Positions 56,926 to 64,000 of a DNA stretch of 64,000 nucleotides are shown here, piece after piece. Position numbers and translations under genes: made by a program. The stretch comes from Azolla caroliniana (Eukaryota > Polypodiophyta). Each line of letters begins with the position of its first letter. Position 1 is the stretch's first letter. The notes under the pieces were generated by a model. It was not told the DNA's origin, did not search any database, and saw only the letters and a program-made list of their open reading frames with translations. The stretch lies in the NCBI GenBank assembly GCA_043228905.1, contig JBHGNT010000007.1, positions 17,608,001-17,672,000 on the forward strand, written 5' to 3'.

Positions 56926-59900
56926 CTATCCCCCCTTTAAAACGACGAGTGTCACGAGTTGTCTTGGATTGAGGACCCGGTTTGTGTGGATATTGACGAT
57001 GGAAGTCTTCAAGAAGAGCACGAGCATTGGTCACATTCTCGATCGGTTCCCAAGTATGTTCGCTGGGACTATAGCCTAGCCAATCGACTAGATAGTAGAG
57101 CTTGTTGCGAACAATCTTGGAATCAAGGATGGCGGCAACCTCGTACTCCGGCCCATCTTCAAGCTTGATCGGGGGTGGAGGTTGTATAAGACGTCCTGGG
57201 ATGGTGCTCTCGTGGTAGGGTTCGAGGAGAGAACTATGAAACACTGGATGTATCCGAAGTTGAGGAGGTAGATCGAGACGAAAAGCGACATCATTAATCT
57301 GTCCAATAATACGGAAAGGACCTAATCGCCAATAATCCAACTTCTCACATGGGCGAGTAGTCTTGATGTGTCGTCGTAGCAGCCACACCCGATCTCCAAT
57401 ACTAAAATTGGATGGAAGTCGATGACGATCCGCGTAGACCTTGTGTGTTTGTTGAGCTTGCTGGAGATGAGTAGATAAATCAGCTTGGCCGTCGGTTTGT
57501 GGGTGGTAGTCGGAGGAGAGGTTACAAGTGACCTTGAGCATATTAAAAAGGTGCTTCCAGAATTTTGACACGAACTGGGGTCCACGGTCGCTGATGATAC
57601 TATCGGGAAGTCCATCATGCCGACATACTTCACGCATGACAATTTCTCCAGTGTCTTCACTGGAGATCTCCTTAGTACATGGCAAGAAATGAGCCATCTT
57701 TGTATATCGATCAACCACCGTTAGAATCACATTGAACCCCTTAGAGACTGGAAGATCTGTGATGAAGTCTAGAGCAATGGATTGCCATGACTTGCTTGGA
57801 ATTGGTAATGGTTCTAATAAACCATATGGATGATGCCTTGGCATTTTCGCTCTGCAACATGTATCACAAGTCTGAACAAAATCCTCGACAAATTGTCACA
57901 TACAGGGCCACCAGAATGATCGTTGTACTAAATGTAATGTTTTAGTACTACCAAAATGCCCAGCTGTATATGTGTCATGACAGTTTTGTACTACTCGAAG
58001 GCGGCAAGAACCATTAGGAACATACAAAAGTTCTTTAAAGAAGAGTAATCCATCATGGTATTTGAATTGCCGATAGTCCGTACCTGGTGGTTGCGACTGT
58101 GAACACGACGCTCGAGAGGGATCAATTTGTGCTAGTATAGCTTGGGCGAATGCATCTGTCTTCAAGTCTTCACGTATAGTATCGATAACACGGGAATCCA
58201 TGGGCATGTCAAAGATCTGTGTTGCTTGTAGTCGTGCCGGTCCCAAGATGACTTGTTTTTGGTTATCGAAAGCTGGCTTGCTGGTACGGGGTGCTAGATA
58301 CGAACGCCGTGATAATGCATCTGCCTTCCCTTGGTGCTTCCCCGGACGATATGTAATTTTGAAGTCGAAACGCGTGAGGAAGTGGGCCCACCGAGCTTGA
58401 CGTCGATTCAACACACGAGCATCCTCAAAGTAGGCAAGATTCTTGTGGTCACTAAATACGGTGACTGGATGAGAGGATCCCTCCAGAAAATGCCTCCATT
58501 GCATAAAAGAATACACTATTGCCAATAGCTCCTTATCATGAATTTCGTAGTTGATTTCGGCGGCGTCAAACTTGCGTGAGTGAAAAGCCACAGGATGTAG
58601 CTTCTCATCATTCCCCTATTGTGACAGAATGCTCCTCAATGCAAAATTCGATGCGTCAGCTTCGATAATGAATGGTTTTTCCGGATCGACATGAGCTAGA
58701 ATTGGAGCCGATGTAAATGCTTTTTTAAGACTCTCGAAAGCCATTTCCATTTCTTCAGACCAGATGAACGGTTGTCCCTTCCTGGTAAGTTGTGTGAGAG
58801 GTAGAACAATCTTTGAGTAATCTTGTATGAACTTCTGGTAAAAATTGGCAAAGCTTAGGAAGCATTGCACATCCTGCACCGAACGCGGAGTCTGCCATTC
58901 TACCACCGTTTTGACCTTAGCTGGGTCCATGGAGATGCCTTCTGACGAAATGATGTAGACGAGAAATTCCACTTGGTTGCACCCGAAACTACATTTTTCC
59001 AGCTTTGCATACAATCCATGTTCTCGAAGTCGTTTTAGTACTAATAGTACATGAGAATCATGTTCTTCTTGGGTCTTTGAATAAACCAGTAGATCATCCA
59101 AATAGATGATCAAACAATCATCCAATAGATCTCGGAATATATCATTAGCCATGTGCTGGAAGACTGCCGGCGCATTAGTGAGGCCGAATGACATGACCGT
59201 ATACTCAAAGTGCCCATATCTGGTGCGAAACGCGGTCTTCCATTCGTCTCCTGGTCGGATCCGTACGAGGTTATATGCTCCCCGTAAGTCGATCTTCGTG
59301 AAGAACCTGGCACCATTGATCCATTCTAAAAGAATTGAGATAGGGGAAGAGCATACCTATTCCTAATTGTAACCTTATTCAAGCCACGGTAATCTACAAC
59401 GAAATGAAGCGATCCATCTTTTTTCTTGACGAAGAAAATGGGCGCGCCGGCTGGAGATTTTGAATGCTGAATGAAACCATTTTCCAACTTCTCCTCTATA
59501 TAGGCCCGAAGGACTTCCAGCTTGGTTGGTGACAAATTGTAGATCGGTCCCCATGGCGGCTCTTTTCCCGGTTGTAAATCGATGGGGCAATCGTATGGTC
59601 GATGATGAGGAAGTGTGTTGGCTTGTACTTTATCGAACACATCGGCGTAATGACGATACTTCTCGGGAAGTTGAAAGGTGGATTCTTCTTTAGTGGTGCT
59701 GGAGGGGTTTACTGATATTGCAAAGAGGAACATTTCCTCCTTGCGCCCTTCTTTACGCAACTGACGTAGCGAAATGGTTGCCATCTTCTGAGTTGACCCT
59801 TGGGTTTGTCGACACCGGATTTCTCTTGTTCTCCAATCTATGTCTGGGTTATGTAACTCGAACCACGGTAATCCTAAAACTATAGGATGTTCTGGGATAA

Positions 59901-61406
59901 TAATAATATTAAATGATACTACACATGCTAAGTTATCTAGGACAATATTAATGGGCTCTGACTCTTCTATGATATTTCCGGAAGCAATGGGACGTCCATC
60001 AATGACTACTACAGAGGCTAGACACTAGAGTTTTCTTAGGGATATCTTATGAGCTTGAGCAAATTTCTTATCCATAAAGCAAGAGTTAGCTCCGGAATCT
60101 AGGAGTGCTAGGACATGTACTCGAGGGGTACTTTTAGTACTAACTATTACTTGGGCTACGAACACATCACTAACTTGCTTAGAGGGAATGGAACTACTAA
60201 TGGGCTGCACAGATCTAGGGCTGTCCAACCAAACGGCTCCTATTTTGGCTAGACTTAGTCGTTTAACTCTTCTTCTAACTAACTAAGGACATCAAATTTG
60301 TTCGCTAGATCTGGGCTATTAGTACTATTAGGACTATCAGATATCCCTACTGAAATAGGCTCGGGTTTAGTACAATTAGAACAAGCGACTATTTACTTTA
60401 CCTGTCTTCTTGGCCTATGGGGGCAATTTATTGTGATATGTCTTGGTCCACCGCAGTAAAGACATAGTCGATTTGTACGGTGTCGCTGCTTTTCTTCTTC
60501 GGATAATGGCCCTCGACGACGTGTAGTGTCAATCTCCATCGGAGTCGGAGTATTCGTTGGAGGCGCATTATATGACTCCCTCGGAATAGGTCTTGCTACC
60601 ACTGAGGCGTAGGTGGGCTCTGATCTTGCCCTCGACATCTGTAGCTGTCATTCCGAACGTCGCTCAAAGAGGCGGTTGTCACATCTCACCGCGCGATTGA
60701 TTGCTTATGTTAAGGACTTTGGCTCTTCGGGGAAGGTCAAGAGTAAATCCTTGACGTCGTTGCGTAAACCATAACAGAATTGCTCCATCAACGCTTGATC
60801 ATCCCAAGGGATATCGGCGGCGAGTAGGCGAAAATCTGCAGCGTATGCGGAGGCTGGACGGTCACCTTGGCGTAATCGCCGAATTTTATTGATTGCGGTC
60901 CTGATGTTGTCAGTATCTCCGAAACATGCTTTAAACTCACTTAGAAACTCTTCAAAATTTTTGAGTAACGGAGATTCCTTTTCTAATAGTGGAGGGAACC
61001 ATGACAATGCTGAGCCACTTAACAAAGTGCCTACTAAACCCACTCGTGATGCATCGGTGGGATATCGGGAAGGATGCATTTGAATAACTAATCGTACTTG
61101 GTTAAGGAACCCTCTAAACTGCGATCACGTTCCATCGAACTTCGTGGGAAGGCCAATCTTGGGTTCTTTATGAATCCCTTGTGTTCCAGGCCCTTGTTGT
61201 TGCATCACTACGATGGTTGCTTCGAGTTGTTGCACGCGTAACGCAAGTTCCCCATGTTGTTGTTGCGTTTGCTGCTTTTCTAAGGAGATTTGCTGAAGAT
61301 CCCCTAGCAACCGTTGGTTTTCTTGTTCCAAAGCATGGAACTTCTCTTTCAAGCATTGAAATTCCGAGAAAACAGATTGATATTCTTCAACGCTAACAGT
61401 GGCCAT
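56918..61406 (-). pseudogene. B2 gag-pol with chromodomain, broken and with integrase deletion
   Basis: Gag coiled coil (MATVSVEEYQSVFSEFQCLK), gag core (FEEFLSEFKACFGDTDNIRT), knuckle (CLYCGGPRHITINCPHR, first His spacing altered), protease (LALLDSGANSCFMDKKFAQA), RT ([47 protein letters not shown]), RNase H (IIEADASNFALRSILSQ, FHSRKFDAAEINYEIHDKEL), integrase (LDFITDLPVSKGFNVILTVV, SDRGPQFVSKFW, YHPQTDGQAD) and a C-terminal chromodomain (EYEVAAILDSKIVRNKLYYL, VDWLGYSPSEHTWEPIENV). After HPQTDGQAD the sequence jumps to LSTHLQQAQQTHKVYADRHR, so the segment that normally follows, including much of the end of the catalytic core, is deleted. Frames break near 61100, 60670, 60390, 59326 and elsewhere. 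Confidence 0.88.
56926..56939 (-). other. B2 polypurine tract
   Basis: In element orientation TAAAGGGGGGATAG lies directly before the 3' LTR. Confidence 0.85.
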
Positions 61407-61480
61407 GGGATGAAAGAAAAGAGGAATAAGAGATTAGTAGGAAATGAGAGAGACAGAAGGTAGGAAATTTTGGTTCAAAC

Positions 61481-61916
61481 TGTCAGGAAAAGTACTAAGA
61501 TAGAGAAGGAATTAGTACTAAATGAAGGATTAGTACTATGAGAGGTGTAGAACTTCTTCGAGAGAAGGAAGAAGTGAGCGAGACGGAGAGAAAGAGAGAG
61601 ATCGAGAGAGGGAGAGAGTGATGATAAGAAAGATATGTATTATGTGAAGAGAATATACAATGGTGGCTAAAAGGCTTAAGACTGGCGTTGAACCAATTTG
61701 GTTCAACATAATGCCTAGTGCCCTCTTTTATAGTGTTTTCAGGAGTAATCTTGAAGCTTCTAGAATGTTCCAGAGAAATCTGGAATATACATTAATTTCC
61801 TATAATAAAATGAAAATGAAAATAATATCCTACGTATTACAATAGATGATCTAATGGTCAAGAGCTTGACCTATATAACCTAAGGTCATGGGTTCGAGTC
61901 TTACCATATCATGACA
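61481..61916 (-). repeat. B2 5' LTR with tRNA-like module
   Basis: 436 bp, about 8 bp shorter than the other LTR, mostly in the GA tract. tRNA-like boxes at 61850-61906 on the plus strand, with a few changes. Internal to it, the primer region in element orientation reads GTTTGAACCAAAATTTCC, which is not a standard TGG-starting site. Confidence 0.9.
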
Positions 61917-62535
61917 ATGGCATGGACCAGAAGAAGACGTGCTTGCCGCATATGCAGAGGCTCCCCAAAGACGTCAATGATGAGGGCCATGTTCAAATGC
62001 ACTTGGTTGGATGCTTGGCTTATAATAGGTCAGTTGGACCTCACGTCTTCATTACATACCCCAATGTTCACAATGACCCTAACCTAATAGTTACAGTGAT
62101 TCACCGAGTTTTGATGTCTTGGGGCCAACCTTTCCCCCCTGTTCTATACATTCAATTGGACAATACTCCTAGAGAGAACAAAAATTCAACTGTGTTTGGC
62201 TATCTAAGTATGTTGGTCAACCAAGGATTGTTTAGAAAAGTGAAAGTCAATTTTCTTTTCGTTGGTTCACACACATGATCATATAGATAAGATGTTTAGC
62301 ACATTCTCCAGACAGTTGTCTCGGCATGATGCTTTCACATTACCTAAACTATTTGATGTCATTTGTGATGCATATACACCACGCCAAAAAGTGTTACACT
62401 TGAAGGAGGTATATGACTTTAAGAGATATATATAAGATGGGGGTGTTGGGAATGTTAAAGTGCTTGCCCAGTTAAACAATATAAGCTTCAATCACATTTT
62501 TATGATAAAGAAAAATGAAATAAATGGTTCTACGT

Positions 62536-63043
62536 TGTCGCGTTGTTACGCACGTGCGTGTAGAAGGGGCGGGAACACGGGGGTCTCGGACTAGGGAGTA
62601 AAGGAGAAAGAATAAGATATGTTTGGAAGCTTAGCTCAAGAGGAGAAGAAGAAAGAATAAGATCACGACATAGAAGGGGAGATCGGCGGAGGCAAGAAAC
62701 TCAACAAGTTATATTAAAACGAACCAATGATTACAACAATGGTGGCCGCACAGACCGCACCAAAACTATGAGAAACCCTAACCGGGGATGAACAAGGAAA
62801 CCCTAAAATGGTAAGAACTCTACACTAAGTGGTATACCTTTGATACGCAAAATAGGCAACCCCTTCATAAGTGACCCCTCCCTTCCTTTTATAGCCCAAG
62901 GAGGGAGGGACCTTACAATGTGGGATAAAATTTCCCCTCTTATTTCTATACACCATTTCCTAGTATACATGTGCACATGGTGCACACCACCGATTTGCCT
63001 ATTCCACCTCGGTTTCCGCCTATGGACGAAAATCTTCACGACA
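62536..63043 (-). repeat. E2 LTR (3' LTR of an element leaving the window)
   Basis: 508 bp with termini TGTCG...CGACA as in E1 and the same adjoining purine tract (GGTGGGGGCAGA in element orientation) and TATAAAAGGAAGGG. It interrupts the end of the DUF7869 gene. Its partner LTR and target duplicate would be beyond 64000. Confidence 0.65.
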
Positions 63044-64000
63044 TCTGCCCCCACCAAACTGCACATCCACCGGTATGTGCCAAGAAAGGAGAAGAGGTGA
63101 GATTTTTCGGCCATGGTGATAAACCGAGGTCCGCCGTGTCCTCGTTGGCCTTGCTTGGGTTCGTTTTCCATTTCGAGCACACCTGTCCCTTCCACACGAA
63201 CCGTCGTAGCATCCCGTTCCACCATATCCGTCGCACGTCCTTGAGCCGACGGCTCCAACCGATCCACCACGTCCACCGTGGGTCCCCGAAACATCGACTC
63301 CATCCGAACCGCCATATCCACCGCACGCGCCTTCCTCCCCGGTCGGTCCTCCCGAACGCCATTGCCGATCCGTTCACTCTTTCTTTGTCCACCACATAGG
63401 TCCTCCGATTAGGCCCTCGGTCACCCCGTTTGCTCGCCGGATTCCGCCCCTCGCGTACCGCTTGTGTTCTATCTCCGGCTCGATCCTCTCTTCGTCTCGA
63501 ACACCTCGTGCCGATTCCCTCCGTTCCTCGCTCACCTTCCGTAGGCTCTTTCCGTGTGCCCTTGTTGTCTCCCGAACATGCGCTCGTTCTTCGGTCCCTC
63601 GGCGACCTCATTACGCGCTCCTCGCTTCTCCTTTGCTCGCCGTGCTCTCTCGCCGTAGAGCCTACCGTCATTCCGACCACCATGTCAGTGTCCTTCGCGA
63701 CTCCCATTACCGCTTCATCCCGACTCTCGTCCTCCTGGCCCGCTTGGCCTCGCATGCCTTCCGGGACGCCGAGCTTCCTCTTCCCGGCGCGTAGCCCGTT
63801 GCTCTCCACGCACCTCCTCCGGTTCTCAAGACATAGACTTCCATGCTCGCCGATCATCCGCCGATACCGGCACCTCACCGCTCCGTCTCTCGCCGCGTGC
63901 ATTCCTCGCAAAGGCTTGTATGTCCTCCGGGTGCGCTCTCGATCTCTCCGATTGCACTCCGGATTCTGCCCTCTTTGTGCCGTGTATGTTCCTCCTTTGG
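63044..64000 (-). mobile_element. E2 internal region, function not recognised
   Basis: GC-rich sequence on the inner side of the E2 purine tract. Minus-strand frames are long (one covers 63036-63911) but arginine-rich, and I recognise no pol domain. E1 has the integrase C-terminus here instead. It may be an extra 3' coding region, a decayed integrase tail or a non-autonomous filler. Confidence 0.45.

Larger units (their letters stand above)
56477..61921 (-). mobile_element. Ty3 chromovirus family B, copy B2
   Basis: LTRs 56482-56925 and 61481-61916, target duplication ATGGC at 56477-56481 and 61917-61921. Inserted in the DUF7869 gene in opposite orientation; removing it restores that gene's frame across the site. 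5.4 kb with gag to chromodomain present, though frames are broken. Close relative of B1 and of the old fragment at 26410-27400. Confidence 0.95.
55822..62535 (+). pseudogene. DUF7869-type protein (putative transposase), split by Ty3 element B2
   Basis: Plus strand, head-to-head with the ParB-methyltransferase gene. Part 1 (55822-56481): ICRVAFKIALCVSNMRLHRV, GAIGRHAIGWMKSYFQL, EVMPTTGRMHLSDNYTCREV and KVRKGYCSICANI, a TAA at 56317-56319, then YMCLMIDG. Part 2, after B2 (61917-62535): MDQKKTCLPHMQRLPKDV, YIQLDNTPRENKNSTVFGY, VNFLFVG, then HTHDHIDKMFSTFSRQL. The last block is in another frame because of one extra T near 62265. A TAA follows near 62434, and the frame then stays open until element E2 at 62536. 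The D...D...H(T)H-D pattern (IDGMDQ, LDNTPRENKN, HTHDHID) is typical of DUF7869 proteins, which I take to be transposon-derived; the biochemistry is not known to me. Any 5' exon is not identified. Confidence 0.72.

Overview
This is nuclear DNA of a land plant. It holds two intron-rich plant genes (a WAT1/EamA transporter and a NERD-domain protein) in AT-rich sequence. The rest is a dense nest of Ty3, Ty1 and L1-type retroelements, hAT-like MITEs and simple repeats. Nothing identifies the species. The heavy nesting, a GC-rich Ty3 lineage that looks fungal-like, and a DNA-methyltransferase/DUF7869 pair would suit a fern or another large-genome plant, but that is a guess. No rRNA gene, intact tRNA gene or CRISPR array was seen.

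1-6 kb: an apparently intact WAT1-like gene on the minus strand (seven exons with matching splice phases, running off the left edge), then intergenic DNA with two degenerate tandem arrays (31-bp units; about 86-120-bp units). 6-20 kb: a seven-exon NERD-domain gene on the plus strand. Its first intron is about 10.5 kb because a 7.0-kb Ty3 element (family A) with seemingly identical 454-bp LTRs and a 5-bp target duplication sits inside it. 20-29.7 kb: gene-poor DNA with a tRNA-derived SINE-like segment, an 84-bp coding-like tandem repeat split by a MITE with an 8-bp target duplication, LINE and Ty3 remnants, and a second MITE.

29.7-39 kb: a 5'-truncated plant L1-type LINE on the minus strand, interrupted by a solo LTR and by a rearranged Ty1 element (family C). 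39-42.3 kb: an internally deleted Ty3 chromovirus (family B1). 42.8-62.5 kb: the most unusual part. A minus-strand gene encoding a ParB-like domain followed by a beta-order N4/N6 amino-methyltransferase lies head-to-head with a plus-strand DUF7869-type gene. Both are broken: the first by a 10.4-kb Ty1 element (family D), which itself carries an antisense, 5'-truncated Ty3 pol (family E1); the second by a near-complete chromovirus (B2). 62.5-64 kb: the 3' end of another TGTCG...CGACA-type LTR element (E2), cut by the window edge.

Only the two host genes look able to make cellular proteins, and the NERD gene needs one frame change. The ParB-methyltransferase/DUF7869 pair reads as a decayed large DNA transposon or captured module that later became a landing site for LTR elements. 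Perfect target duplications around A, D, B2, MITE1 and the solo LTR allow the insertions to be ordered.
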